A stretch of 64,000 bases of DNA, taken from contig JANQPA010000122.1 of the NCBI GenBank assembly GCA_028285545.1, positions 62,001 to 126,000 of the forward strand, given 5' to 3'. A program made the translations under genes and the position numbers. Below, piece after piece: positions 51,434 through 60,650 of the stretch; the first letter of the stretch is position 1, and every line of letters begins with the position of its first letter. The notes beneath the pieces were generated by a model that was given only the letters and a program-made list of their open reading frames with translations, ran no database searches and was not told where the DNA came from. Origin of the DNA: Saprospiraceae bacterium (GTDB lineage Bacteria; Bacteroidota; Bacteroidia; Chitinophagales; Saprospiraceae).

Positions 51434-52642
51434 TTATTTTTTTAGGACTGATCTTTTTCTTTTTGGGTTAAAAAATTGAGGTTTCCCAACAATTGCTCTA
51501 ACCGCTTTCCTTTGATGTTCGACAGTTACTTCAAAATTTACTTCGGTTCCAGGATCCGCATAATCGATTTCAATGGTAGCAAGAGCAATATTCTTTTTCA
51601 GAGAAGGAGACCAGGTTCCACTGGTTGCATATCCTATTTGTTTGGATCTAGACTGCTTGTGATAAATAGGAATAGAACGACGCCAGGCACCATTTTCGGT
51701 GTGTGGAGGAAGCCCATGTTTATAATATAAGGCTTCCAAATCTGGCCAGTTGATATCTATACCTACTGTAGCCCACCGTGATCCATTTTTCTTTTCTTCC
51801 TTTAATGCTCTTTGTCCCATGAATGGATCTCGTTCAAGATTGACCATCCAGCCTAATCCAAGTTCATAAGGAGTACTCATTTGTTCGGGGATTAAAGCAT
51901 GCAATGAACTATGGTAATCAACTCCATTCATAACTAGTCCAGCTTCTATTCTGGCAATGTCAAGGGCTTTGATTCCTGCCATTCTAATATTATAGTGTTG
52001 GCCAGCCTCCCAAATCGCATCGAACAATTTTAGAGCATCTTCATTTCTGACCCAAAGTTCATATCCCAGATCCCCAGTGTATCCCGTTCGCGAAATCTTG
52101 AATTCAAAACCATCAGCTTTGGCACTACTGGTCCAGAAAAACTTTAGGCTATCCAAATCAGCATCACACATATTTTTTAGTATATCTCTTGAGGTGGGCC
52201 CCTGGAGGGCAAGAGCACCATAACTGTCTGTGAGATCTTCAATCTGTACATCCAATCTTTTTACCAATCTGGAAAACCAGGAATAAGAAGGATCTGCTGC
52301 TGTCACAAAATATTCTTGTTCCCCAAAACGCATTACGGTACCATCATCAACTACCATCCCACGATCATCACACCAGCAGCAATAGGTAGCCTGGTTTATT
52401 TTCAACTTGTTGATGTCTTTAACCATAATTCGGGTAAGAAATTTGGCAGCATCTTTTCCAGTTACCCTATATTTAAAAAGGGGGGTAACATCAACCAGGC
52501 CAGCAGAATTGCGGAAGGCAAAATATTCAAAGTCATTCACTACATTATAGGAGTTTGCAGCAAAATACCCTCCCCAATCCTTCCAGTCAAGGCTTTTGTT
52601 ATGCTCTGAGGTCCTGGGATGAAAAGGAGTTTCTATTGGCAT
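51434..52642 (-). CDS. GcvT-like aminomethyltransferase family protein
   Basis: 402 residues. The folate-dependent GcvT/DmdA fold is shown by RNSAGLVDVTPLFKYRVTG (45-63), YGALALQGPTSR, SRTGYTGDLGYELW and a C-terminal GcvT beta-barrel (IGYATSGTWSPSLKKNIALA). It may be a glycine-cleavage T protein or a demethylase transferring a methyl group to tetrahydrofolate. No GcvH or GcvP is nearby. It is the first gene of an operon with the two oxidoreductases, so demethylation of an N- or S-methyl compound with flavin oxidation is a reasonable guess only. Confidence 0.9.
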   Translation of the reverse strand: MPIETPFHPRTSEHNKSLDWKDWGGYFAANSYNVVNDFEYFAFRNSAGLVDVTPLFKYRVTGKDAAKFLTRIMVKDINKLKINQATYCCWCDDRGMVVDDGTVMRFGEQEYFVTAADPSYSWFSRLVKRLDVQIEDLTDSYGALALQGPTSRDILKNMCDADLDSLKFFWTSSAKADGFEFKISRTGYTGDLGYELWVRNEDALKLFDAIWEAGQHYNIRMAGIKALDIARIEAGLVMNGVDYHSSLHALIPEQMSTPYELGLGWMVNLERDPFMGQRALKEEKKNGSRWATVGIDINWPDLEALYYKHGLPPHTENGAWRRSIPIYHKQSRSKQIGYATSGTWSPSLKKNIALATIEIDYADPGTEVNFEVTVEHQRKAVRAIVGKPQFFNPKRKRSVLKK

Positions 52643-53074
52643 AATATCATATTGTAAAGAGATCTAAAATGAAATGAAAAACAAATTTGTGAGACCCCTA
52701 ATTGGATCACTCAATGGTAAAATTATTCCAAGAAATTTATGGAGAATATTAAAGAAAATGAGAATTTCGACAGCTTATAAGCCAGGAATTAACACCCAAG
52801 GCATTTCGGTAAGATTGACTATTTTTTTTATCCTCATATGAGAAGCTGTTAAAATATTATCCTTCAGTTTTGTTATGGCCATTTTTGTGCTACTTTTTAT
52901 TACCAAAATCCTCATTTAGCGCTGCTAAACTTCGGTTTTGACACCTCAACTAGCACAAAAATGGTTTATAACAATTTCTGAAAACCAAATTTTAACAGCT
53001 TCTAACAAAGATGCAAATTATTGTGGAGCTACAAAAAAGAACTTAGATTTAAATTTGAACTTCAATTAAGGATA
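52643..53074. other. Intergenic region with long palindrome
   Basis: 432 bp between the divergent GcvT-like and acetyltransferase genes. Its centre is the element at 52841-53003. The first 200 bp show no feature I can support. Confidence 0.5.
52841..53003. repeat. 163-bp long palindromic element
   Basis: Terminal arms AGAAGCTGTTAAAAT and ATTTTAACAGCTTCT are perfect. Inner arms CCATTTTTGTGCTA (52879-52892) and TAGCACAAAAATGG (52951-52964) are also perfect, and the centre is TTTAGC/GCTAAA. Almost the whole element can fold back. It has the form of a MITE-like palindrome and is unrelated in sequence to the CTCATAA family. Confidence 0.85.
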
Positions 53075-53701
53075 ATGAAGAAAACAGCACCTTTTGATTT
53101 TTCCAAAAAATATATTCTTGAAAATGACTTTATTCAATTAAGTCCTTTAAATATAGAACACATTCCTAAATTATTGGCTTCAGCGGATGACCCAGAGATC
53201 TGGACACATTTTTTTGAAAATGGCTGTGGTTTTGATAATCTTAGTAAATATGTTCATAGAGCCATTGAAAACCGGAATAGCGCAAAAGAATATCCCTTTG
53301 TTGTTTATGATAAGATTCAGGGTTTATATGCTGGTATGACCAGGATTTATGAAGTTATTCCAGAATTGGGCAATTTAAAAATTGGCCATACCTGGATTGG
53401 TAAACAATTTCACGGTACAGGTTTAAACAAAAATTGCAAATACTTGCTTTTTGAATTTGTTTTCGAAACACTAGGTATGTCGAGAATCGGCTTTGGAGCT
53501 AGTGCAGAAAATATCATAAGTATAAAAGCTATGGAAAGTGTGGGATGTAAACAAGAAGGTATGCTACGCAGCTTTAGTCCAAAACCAGATGGGACAGGTC
53601 GAATGGATATTATCTTGTTAAGTATACTGAAGGAAGAATGGAATAATAAAGTGAAATTTAAATTAAAAAAGAAATTAAGGTCTTATAAACCAGGCAAATA
53701 A
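53075..53701 (+). CDS. GNAT family N-acetyltransferase (RimJ/RimL-like)
   Basis: 208 residues from the ATG at 53075, which follows AAGGATA and removes an unusual 18-residue lead. The GNAT domain is visible in IQLSPLNIEHIPKLLASADDPEIW (about 17-40), LKIGHTWIGKQFHGTGLNKN (acetyl-CoA-binding turn; a Gln-His-Gly-Thr-Gly version of the usual motif) and GASAENIISIKAMESVGCKQEG. The substrate is not known; RimL relatives acetylate protein N-termini or small molecules. Cytosolic. Confidence 0.9.
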   Translation: MKKTAPFDFSKKYILENDFIQLSPLNIEHIPKLLASADDPEIWTHFFENGCGFDNLSKYVHRAIENRNSAKEYPFVVYDKIQGLYAGMTRIYEVIPELGNLKIGHTWIGKQFHGTGLNKNCKYLLFEFVFETLGMSRIGFGASAENIISIKAMESVGCKQEGMLRSFSPKPDGTGRMDIILLSILKEEWNNKVKFKLKKKLRSYKPGK

Positions 53702-53729
53702 TAGAATTTATTCATTTATAATCTTAGCA

Positions 53730-54686
53730 ATGAAGTACACTTTGTTTTTTGTAATAACAACCCTTAGTTTGTTTTCATGTAATTCCCCTGAAGAAAAAAT
53801 TAATGATTCAAGAGAGGAAACGTCCAAGACAATCAGAGTTTTTGCTCAAGACAGACCTGGAGGAGAAGCTTTTGAATTTGATATGCCAAGCGAAAAAGGG
53901 CTGGACTACCTGAGTATTGTTGAAAAAAATGAATCCGGAATTGATGAAGATGACCTGGTACTTGGCCTTGAATTTAGCGAAAAACCCATAGCCATTCCTA
54001 TTCGATATTTAAGTGGGTTTGAAGTAGCTAATGTGAAAATTGAGGATGCCCCCTACCTTGTTACCTGGTGCCCTCTAGTGGGGACCGCTAGATTATTTAA
54101 TGGTTCTGTAAATGGTGACACTTCAGGCTTTGATTTTGGATGGGGATTAGTCAATGATAATCTTTTGATCGTTGATAGAAAAACAAAAAGTGTTTGGTCA
54201 CAATTATCATGCGAAGCACTTACCGGACCCCTGAAAGGTGAAAAATTAGAATCCATACCAACCATTCAAACGACTTGGACCTTTTGGAAAACCAGACATC
54301 CTGATACAAAAGTGGCTATTAATAAAGATACGAGCAATGCGCCTTTTCCAGCTGAAGTTTTTCGAAAAGATTATTACCTGAATTTTATACCGGGGCAGCC
54401 ATCAGATAGAAAAAACGTCAATGAGCACGATATCTCCGATTTAGGCTTAGGGATTGAAATGGAAGAGCAGCAGTTATTTTTTCCCTTAGTTGAATTACAA
54501 AAAATGGTATCTCCACTACACTATCGAGAGGGAAAGGCTGAATTCAGTGTTTATTTTAATCTGGAAGAGCACACGGCCTGGGCAGAAAAAAGAAATGGAG
54601 AATTAATGCAAAATACTATGGTTTATAAAAGGGCCTGGCTGGATTTTCATCCGAATAGCAAGATATTCACATTGAATTCTAACTAA
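53730..54686 (+). CDS. DUF3179 domain lipoprotein
   Basis: 318 residues with a lipoprotein signal (MKYTLFFVITTLSLFSC, Cys17). The DUF3179 domain is shown by LVLGLEFSEKPIAIPIRYLS, YLVTWCPLVGTARLFNG with the conserved Cys, DRKTKSVWSQLSCEALTGPLKGEKLE and TTWTFWKTRHPDTKV. The family is widespread and of unknown function. It lies 28 bp after the acetyltransferase gene and before the OstA-like gene. Confidence 0.88.
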   Translation: MKYTLFFVITTLSLFSCNSPEEKINDSREETSKTIRVFAQDRPGGEAFEFDMPSEKGLDYLSIVEKNESGIDEDDLVLGLEFSEKPIAIPIRYLSGFEVANVKIEDAPYLVTWCPLVGTARLFNGSVNGDTSGFDFGWGLVNDNLLIVDRKTKSVWSQLSCEALTGPLKGEKLESIPTIQTTWTFWKTRHPDTKVAINKDTSNAPFPAEVFRKDYYLNFIPGQPSDRKNVNEHDISDLGLGIEMEEQQLFFPLVELQKMVSPLHYREGKAEFSVYFNLEEHTAWAEKRNGELMQNTMVYKRAWLDFHPNSKIFTLNSN

Positions 54687-54808
54687 AACTCATTCCTCAA
54701 TACCCTTTACACAGCTACTATTCCACATTTAATACAATTTTCACACCTCTTTACCAATAGAATGAATACTTTTGTGTTTTGATTTATTATTTAGGCAAAT
54801 AAGCGCGA

Positions 54809-56926
54809 GTGTATTTATTTCGAATAATATTGCTACTCCTTTTAGGCTTTTCCAGTAGCGGACTTTGGGCACAGGTGGATAATTCCACTGGAGAAGAGGA
54901 TAGCAAAAAGGTAGACATCATTTACTCCGATTCCTCTGAGATTATTCAGTCAGAAGGTAAGTTTACTCAGAAACTGCAGGGAAGTGTACAATTAAAAATG
55001 GATAGTGTCTTTTTTTATTGTGACTCTGCTATCATCGAAGATGATTCTAAAGTTTGGGCTTTTGGTAATATTATCATTCAGCAGACGGATTCTATCAACG
55101 TATTTGCTGACTCATTAGAATATGATGCTGAACTCAAAGAAGCAGTATTAATGGGAGATACCGTTATCCTGGTTAATGGAGAGCAACGACTGTTTACGAA
55201 TGGCTTAACCTATGATTTGGAAAACAAAGTAGCCACTTACTATACTGGTGCAACTCTTTACAATCAGGAAACACAATTAAGCAGTAAAATAGGATACTAT
55301 TATGTTGAAAGTAAAGAAGCCTATTTTAGAGATAGTGTAGTGGTAATCGATCCGCAATTTAATCTCCGAACGGATACGCTCAAGTTTAATACAGAAACAC
55401 GGGTTGTTTATTTCGTTGACTCAACGCTTATAACAAGCGATACTAGTAAAATTTATTGTGAGGGTGGTTTTTACGATACTGAAAATGGCTTGGCAGAGTT
55501 TACTCAGAATGCCCAATTTCGGAGAGGAGATCAATTGGGGAAAGCTGATGTTATTAAATATTTCAGAGAAGATACGTCTTTTACCTTGATCGGTAATGCT
55601 TTTATTGAAGCACCAGGGCAAAGAGCAGTAGGGGATACCATTGCCTATTTACAAAATCAGGAAATATTTAGCATAAGTGGCAATGCCAGTTTTAACGATG
55701 GCCCTCGCCTGGTGGAAGCTGAGCAAATCTTTTATAACGCTGCTGATAAAACCTATTATACAGAAGGCCGGTCATTCATAAGTGATCCCCCCCAGTTATT
55801 GCAGGCCAATCGGGTAGATTTTAGTGAAGAAAATGGATATGGTTATGCATTTGGAAATGTAATCTGGCAAGATACTTCTGCTGACTTGACCATTAAATGT
55901 GGAGAAGTATTATACAATCAAAGTGAAGATTTTCTTAAAGCAAGTGGTGGTTTAAGAGGCAGACCATTACTCATCACTGTAATCGAAGAAGACACCATGT
56001 TTATGGCCGCTGATACCTTGTTGGCAGTAAGGGCCAATTATCTGGAAAAACTGACAGCAACAAATGATAGTATCCAATTGGATAGCCTTGAGCAACTCGA
56101 CAGTTTAGCCCTGAATGCTAAAGACAGCCTCCAATTGTCAAATATGGAGGAAAGTGAAGTTGGAGAGGTTTTTGAGTCAGAACCATCTTCTGAAAATTTA
56201 GATTCCACCAATATTGCCACTTCCCAAATGGCTATAGATAGCATCAACATGGATTCAATTGCATTAGATAGTATTGCTATGGATTCAGTTGTATTAGACA
56301 GCAATTTATTGATAGGCCCTGAGGAGGATACTAGTCGATTTTTGATAGCCTACAATGATGTGAGAATCTATAAAAGCAATATTCAGGCATTATCAGATTC
56401 CTTAACTTTTCATACTAAAGATTCAATTTTTACTTTTTTCAATAGCCCTGTAATGTGGGCAGATACCACTCAAATGTCTTCTGATACTATTGATATCCAG
56501 TTAAAAAATGGAGCTATTGATCAGGTTTTTTTAGACCAAAAAGCAATTATTGTCAATACTCGAGATGATGGTTATTTTAACCAAATCAAAGGAAAGTTCA
56601 TCACCGCATTTTTTGAGGATCAGGCCATTGCCAGAATGTTGGTGGAAGGGAATGCAGAATCTATTTATTATGGCTTGGATGAAGCCGGAGATTATGTTGG
56701 TGTTAATAAGACAGCTTGCAGTGAAATGTTACTGTATTTTAAAGATAATCAGGTAGATCGTATTAAATTTTTAGTAGAACCAGAAGGGGTTGCTGATCCA
56801 ATGCAATCAGTTGATCATAATACTCTTCGCTTAGATGGTTTTAAATGGCTTTTTCAGGCCCGCCCACAAGGGATAGAAGATCTGTTTAAACCCAAAGAAG
56901 ACTTATTTACAAATCGGAAAGAATGA
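54809..56926 (+). CDS. OstA-like (LptA/LptD-N type) protein
   Basis: 705 residues with a GTG start and a signal peptide ending near LWAQ. OstA/LptA-like beta-jellyroll repeats fill much of the protein (VDIIYSDSSEIIQSEGKFTQ, SVFFYCDSAIIEDDSKVWAF, FADSLEYDAELKEAVLMGDT and similar). It should act in lipopolysaccharide transport across the periplasm. A central Asp-Ser-rich stretch (about 415-505, repeated xDSIxxDS) interrupts the repeats. The next gene overlaps by 4 nt. Confidence 0.88.
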   Translation: MYLFRIILLLLLGFSSSGLWAQVDNSTGEEDSKKVDIIYSDSSEIIQSEGKFTQKLQGSVQLKMDSVFFYCDSAIIEDDSKVWAFGNIIIQQTDSINVFADSLEYDAELKEAVLMGDTVILVNGEQRLFTNGLTYDLENKVATYYTGATLYNQETQLSSKIGYYYVESKEAYFRDSVVVIDPQFNLRTDTLKFNTETRVVYFVDSTLITSDTSKIYCEGGFYDTENGLAEFTQNAQFRRGDQLGKADVIKYFREDTSFTLIGNAFIEAPGQRAVGDTIAYLQNQEIFSISGNASFNDGPRLVEAEQIFYNAADKTYYTEGRSFISDPPQLLQANRVDFSEENGYGYAFGNVIWQDTSADLTIKCGEVLYNQSEDFLKASGGLRGRPLLITVIEEDTMFMAADTLLAVRANYLEKLTATNDSIQLDSLEQLDSLALNAKDSLQLSNMEESEVGEVFESEPSSENLDSTNIATSQMAIDSINMDSIALDSIAMDSVVLDSNLLIGPEEDTSRFLIAYNDVRIYKSNIQALSDSLTFHTKDSIFTFFNSPVMWADTTQMSSDTIDIQLKNGAIDQVFLDQKAIIVNTRDDGYFNQIKGKFITAFFEDQAIARMLVEGNAESIYYGLDEAGDYVGVNKTACSEMLLYFKDNQVDRIKFLVEPEGVADPMQSVDHNTLRLDGFKWLFQARPQGIEDLFKPKEDLFTNRKE

Positions 56927-57690
56927 ATTCATACAAACATTATTTATTTATACTATCCCTGTTTACGCTAAGTATCAATCACTTAGGGGCAAATCCCGAA
57001 ATGCTATTTCAAAAGGCCAATCAGGCTTTCGAACAAAAAAGTTACTCAAAAGCCATTTCTTTATATGAACAATTATTGAGAGAAGATCTGCAGTCTTCCG
57101 CCTTATTATACAACCTGGGCCTGGCATGTCTTGAACAAAGGCAGTTGGGAAAAGCTGTTTTGTATTTGGAAAGGTCCGCCCTTTTGAAACCAAAAGATAA
57201 AGACATTCAGCATAATTTAAAATTGATAAGAACTCAGTATTTAAAGGATCAGCTAGATGTAATTCCTGCCTCTTTTCTGGAACGATGGTGGAATAATAGT
57301 TTTCAAAGTTTGTCTTCGGGTTCCTGGACCATTCTATCCATTATTTTTATTTGGTTGGCTATGGCCGGCCTAAGTTTATGGAGAATAGGGAAAACCAGAA
57401 AACTTCGCAAGTGGGGTTTTTTTGCAGGAATCTTATTGTTTTTGATGAGTATCTTATTTGGCAATTTCGCCTATAGTCGATATTCTTTTGAGTTTAAAAA
57501 TGGAAGAGCAGTAGTGATGACCAAAAAAGCTGAAATGATGATTGCTCCGGATACAGCAAGTGAATTGATTTTGGAATTGCATGAGGGTGCAACCTGTAAA
57601 ATCCTAAGCGAGCTAAACAGCTGGTTTAAAGTCCGCTTGTCTGATGGTAGGGTAGGATGGATGGAAAAGCAGGATGTCAGCCTTATTTAA
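56923..57690 (+). CDS. TPR and SH3 domain membrane protein (BatE-like)
   Basis: 255 residues. A signal peptide is followed by TPR repeats (25-100; FQKANQAFEQKSYSKAISLYEQLL, YNLGLACLEQRQLGKAVLYLERS), two membrane helices (about 128-150 and 165-182) and a bacterial SH3 domain (about 195-255; KAEMMIAPDTASELILELHEG, WFKVRLSDGRVGWMEKQDV). It resembles BatE of Bacteroidota aerotolerance operons, but no other bat genes are near. It overlaps the OstA-like gene by 4 nt. Confidence 0.85.
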   Translation: MNSYKHYLFILSLFTLSINHLGANPEMLFQKANQAFEQKSYSKAISLYEQLLREDLQSSALLYNLGLACLEQRQLGKAVLYLERSALLKPKDKDIQHNLKLIRTQYLKDQLDVIPASFLERWWNNSFQSLSSGSWTILSIIFIWLAMAGLSLWRIGKTRKLRKWGFFAGILLFLMSILFGNFAYSRYSFEFKNGRAVVMTKKAEMMIAPDTASELILELHEGATCKILSELNSWFKVRLSDGRVGWMEKQDVSLI

Positions 57691-57698
57691 ATAAAAAA

Positions 57699-57856
57699 AG
57701 AGGCTGTCTCATAAGTCCTTCGGCCTTATTCGCCAGCCAATATTATTTCTTTGAGAGCATTTTTTAAGGAAAAATGAAATTTTTCCTTAAAAAATGCTCT
57801 CAAAAAGAAAATTATTTGGCGGCTCAGAACGAGGAACGAGTTATGAGACGCTCTCT
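57699..57856. repeat. Palindromic element, copy 3
   Basis: 158 bp bounded by imperfect 16-bp inverted repeats AGAGGCTGTCTCATAA and TTATGAGACGCTCTCT (13 of 16 pair). The core stem GAGAGCATTTTTTAAGG/CCTTAAAAAATGCTCTC is flanked by GCCAGCCAATATTATTTC and GAAAATTATTTGGCGGC. It lies 9 bp after the TPR-SH3 stop codon. Its right half matches the left half of copy 2 (29809-29942) in reverse complement. Confidence 0.92.
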
Positions 57857-57920
57857 AACAATAAAGCTATGAAAACTAAAACTATTGTAATTTAATAATG
57901 CTTTTAATCCTCTTGAACTA

Positions 57921-58700
57921 TTAAGAACGGCCTCCTTTCAGATTATCCTGGAGTGTTTCCAATTCTTCAAGTTTACCATCAGCAGCTAACTTTGCTTGCT
58001 GAGGCCAAGTGGTAGGATCATGCATTTTGTAGCGGCTACCAGCACCCTCAAGAATTTCTTTTAAGTGATCAACAGACGCATCTGCTAATGCTTGCCAGCT
58101 GGTAATACCTGCATTATTGAATATTTCGGCGATCTTTGGTCCAATACCTTCTACTATCTTAAGATCGTCGTATTTGTAATTTTTGCCACCTACTTTAACT
58201 TTCGCAGGTTTTTCTTCTTTAGTTTCGGCAGCAGGAGCTTCTTCTGCAGGTGGAGCAGCTTCCTCAGCAGCTTCCACTACAGGAGCCTCTTCTGTAGGTT
58301 GAGTAACTTCCTCAGTAGCTTCTACTACAGGAGCTTCTTCAACAGGAGGAGTAACTTCCTCAACAGCTTCTACTACAGGAGCTTCTTCAACAGGTTTAGC
58401 AGGAGCTTTTTTGATAGGTTTCGGCTTTGGAGCCTCTAGAGTAGCTGTATCAGGAATAATTTCTACAAACGTGCGGTTATTTTTTCTTTTTCTGAAAGAA
58501 ACTGTACCATTAACAGCTGCATGAATGGTGAAATCTTTTCCCATATATGCATTTTCGCCTGCATGATACTTAGTACCACGTTGTCTTATGATGATATTTC
58601 CTGCCTTAGCAACTTGACCGCCAAAGAGTTTAACACCCAGGCGTTTACTCTTACTATCTCTTCCATTATCCGTACTACCAACACCTTTTTTATGAGCCAT
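57921..58700 (-). CDS. rpmA: Ribosomal protein L27 fused to a C-terminal HhH domain
   Basis: 259 residues, about three times the normal L27 length. Residues 1-86 are a complete L27 (MAHKKGVGSTDNGRDSKSKR, HAGENAYMGKDFTIHAAVNG). Residues 103-166 are four 16-residue Pro/Glu/Val-rich repeats (PVEEAPVVEAVEEVTP and variants). Residues 178-259 form a helix-hairpin-helix-like domain (LKIVEGIGPKIAEIFNNAGI, ALADASVDHLKEILEGAG, MHDPTTWPQQAKLA). This C-terminal module is known to me attached to L21 in some Bacteroidota, not to L27. The frame is open and uninterrupted. It follows rplU after 46 bp. Confidence 0.95.
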   Translation of the reverse strand: MAHKKGVGSTDNGRDSKSKRLGVKLFGGQVAKAGNIIIRQRGTKYHAGENAYMGKDFTIHAAVNGTVSFRKRKNNRTFVEIIPDTATLEAPKPKPIKKAPAKPVEEAPVVEAVEEVTPPVEEAPVVEATEEVTQPTEEAPVVEAAEEAAPPAEEAPAAETKEEKPAKVKVGGKNYKYDDLKIVEGIGPKIAEIFNNAGITSWQALADASVDHLKEILEGAGSRYKMHDPTTWPQQAKLAADGKLEELETLQDNLKGGRS

Positions 58701-58746
58701 GGCTTAGAGATTTTATTGTTTACAAAACATGAATTACAATGCCTGA

Positions 58747-59058
58747 TTACAAGGCGATGCTATCAATTTTTATTTTAGTGAATCTTTGACGATGTCCGTT
58801 TTTCTTTTTATATCCTTTTCTTCTTTTCTTTTTGAAAACGATAACCTTGTCACCCTTTTGGTGTCCTAAAACGGTAGCATTCACAGATGCTTTCTTGAGG
58901 ATTGGCTTTCCAAGTTCAACCTTGCCATCATTATCGATGAGCATAACCTGGTCGAAAGAAAGACTGTCTCCCTCATTGGCCTCTAACTGGTGGACGAAGA
59001 GCTCTTGCCCTTCCTCAACTTTGAACTGTTGACCAGCTATGGTTACGATTGCGAACAT
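58747..59058 (-). CDS. rplU: 50S ribosomal protein L21
   Basis: 103 residues, a normal-length L21 (FAIVTIAGQQFKVEEGQELFV, HQKGDKVIVFKKKRRKGYKKKNGHRQ). It binds 23S rRNA near L20 and L27. It precedes the L27 fusion gene on the same strand (rplU-rpmA, the common order). No HhH extension is present on L21 here, in contrast to L27. Confidence 0.97.
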   Translation of the reverse strand: MFAIVTIAGQQFKVEEGQELFVHQLEANEGDSLSFDQVMLIDNDGKVELGKPILKKASVNATVLGHQKGDKVIVFKKKRRKGYKKKNGHRQRFTKIKIDSIAL

Positions 59059-59136
59059 ATTTTCGACAGTTATTTGATAAGTGATCTAAAATAGTGTGCA
59101 AAGATACTAGTCCTGACCAAGAAATACAAACAATCT

Positions 59137-60366
59137 TTAAATTAAATCACGTAGCGAAAACTTAACTTTTACTTTTTGACCATCTCGGCGCAAAAGCATA
59201 TTAATTTTCCTGCCCGACTTTTTTCTCATCTTCTTGTTTATGGAGCTAAGACTCATGAAAAGAGAAGGTAATCCGTTGATGGCTCTTATCTCATCTCCGG
59301 CTTTTACTCCAGCCTCAAAAGCCGGAGAATCAGGAAGAACTTTAGTAACGGTATAAATATTTAGATTCTCACCACTGGTGATAACTGTTATCCCACTTCG
59401 GTCATATTTAAACTTCCGGTTAAATTTTTTCCTTCCTTTTAAATAAATGGTTTCTCTAACATAATCAATGATAACCGTAAATCGATTGAGGATCTTGTTT
59501 CCAATTATACCATTCCGGTCATTAATTTGCAGGCTATCTACATTGAAAAGCAATTCCTGAAAGTTGGTTACCACGTCATTTAGAACAAATTCCTCGTCAA
59601 TTTCAATTTGTTCTATTCGCCCAAGATAGCCTTCAATGAAGCCCCCTAGCCCCATGGCAATATTACTTCGTACAACTTTTGGTGGAATAGTAATGGCTTC
59701 ATTGGTATTGGTGTACAACAGTAAAGGCAAGCTTGCTCCAGTATCCAGGAGTAATTTGGCCATAATGGAAGTGTCATTTTGCATTTGGGTCTGTGCAAAG
59801 AGGTAAGGTTTATGACGATAGATTTCGATATCCAGCTTTTTGTATTTAGGACCTGGTGGTTCAAAAGTACTGGGATCAATTAGAATTATTTTTTGTTTCT
59901 TATAGTCAATTTTAACCACAAATCTTCTAAATAAATCAGATCCGATAATTCCCTGAATGTTTATGCCTGCATATTCTTCAAATTTGAAATAATCTTCTTC
60001 AAGCACTAAGATAGATCTGTTTATTGCTGCAAAATCTTCAATTCGGAGTCGAACCCCCGTTGCCAGGTAAGCAAATAATTCTGTAGAAAGATCTGCTCCC
60101 AGAATGCTGAATTTTTTTTCATAATCAATCTGTAAGAGATCGGTAATTTCTTTTTTTGTAATAAGCGTATACTCTGCTCCTGTATCAAAAATAAATTTTA
60201 AGGGTAGTATTTCATTAAAATATACTGTTATGATGATGAAGTCATTGACATATTCAAATGGTAATTCAACCCTATCTGCATTTTTGGCAATTTCCAGATC
60301 TCTTATTTGAGAATGGCTTAGAAATGGCCAGCTTATTATTAGGAATAATAGTATTAGTCTTTTCAT
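59137..60366 (-). CDS. Retropepsin-like aspartyl protease with PDZ domain
   Basis: 409 residues with a signal peptide ending near SHSQ. Two DTGA sites, at Asp61 (FIFDTGAEYTLIT) and Asp208 (LLLDTGASLPLLL), show two retropepsin-like halves in one chain. A C-terminal PDZ domain (about 320-400; VITSGENLNIYTVTKVLPDSPAFEAGVKAGDEI) follows. It probably acts in the periplasm or at the membrane. The neighbouring ribosomal genes lie downstream on the same strand, but 78 bp and function separate them. Confidence 0.9.
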   Translation of the reverse strand: MKRLILLFLIISWPFLSHSQIRDLEIAKNADRVELPFEYVNDFIIITVYFNEILPLKFIFDTGAEYTLITKKEITDLLQIDYEKKFSILGADLSTELFAYLATGVRLRIEDFAAINRSILVLEEDYFKFEEYAGINIQGIIGSDLFRRFVVKIDYKKQKIILIDPSTFEPPGPKYKKLDIEIYRHKPYLFAQTQMQNDTSIMAKLLLDTGASLPLLLYTNTNEAITIPPKVVRSNIAMGLGGFIEGYLGRIEQIEIDEEFVLNDVVTNFQELLFNVDSLQINDRNGIIGNKILNRFTVIIDYVRETIYLKGRKKFNRKFKYDRSGITVITSGENLNIYTVTKVLPDSPAFEAGVKAGDEIRAINGLPSLFMSLSSINKKMRKKSGRKINMLLRRDGQKVKVKFSLRDLI

Positions 60367-60650
60367 TTTCAGGGTGCAGTGCTAGTGAGTAATAAAATTG
60401 TCTTTTGGTATTATTAACTGATTTTGCCCAGAGCTATTAGCATTTGCTTGGTGCAACATCATTTATTAAGATATGTTTTTTTGGGCTTACAATAAATTAA
60501 CTTAACAATAGATCGCCTTTGAACGGATGTTTATTTGTGATTTTGTCGTCTTGCCAAAATTTCTTTACTGCGATTTGGTTTTTTGTAACTTATTTGTGAG
60601 ATTTACAAAGCGCTTAGTTAGTGTATAAAGAACACAAATCAAATAAAAAG
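60367..60650. other. Intergenic region without gene
   Basis: AT-rich sequence between the aspartyl protease start and the promoter at 60651. No gene is supported. Confidence 0.5.

Noticed and set aside
58092..58439. Plus-strand frame opposite the L27 fusion
   Set aside because: It is the antisense shadow of the Pro/Glu repeat region and consists of Phe/Ser repeats.
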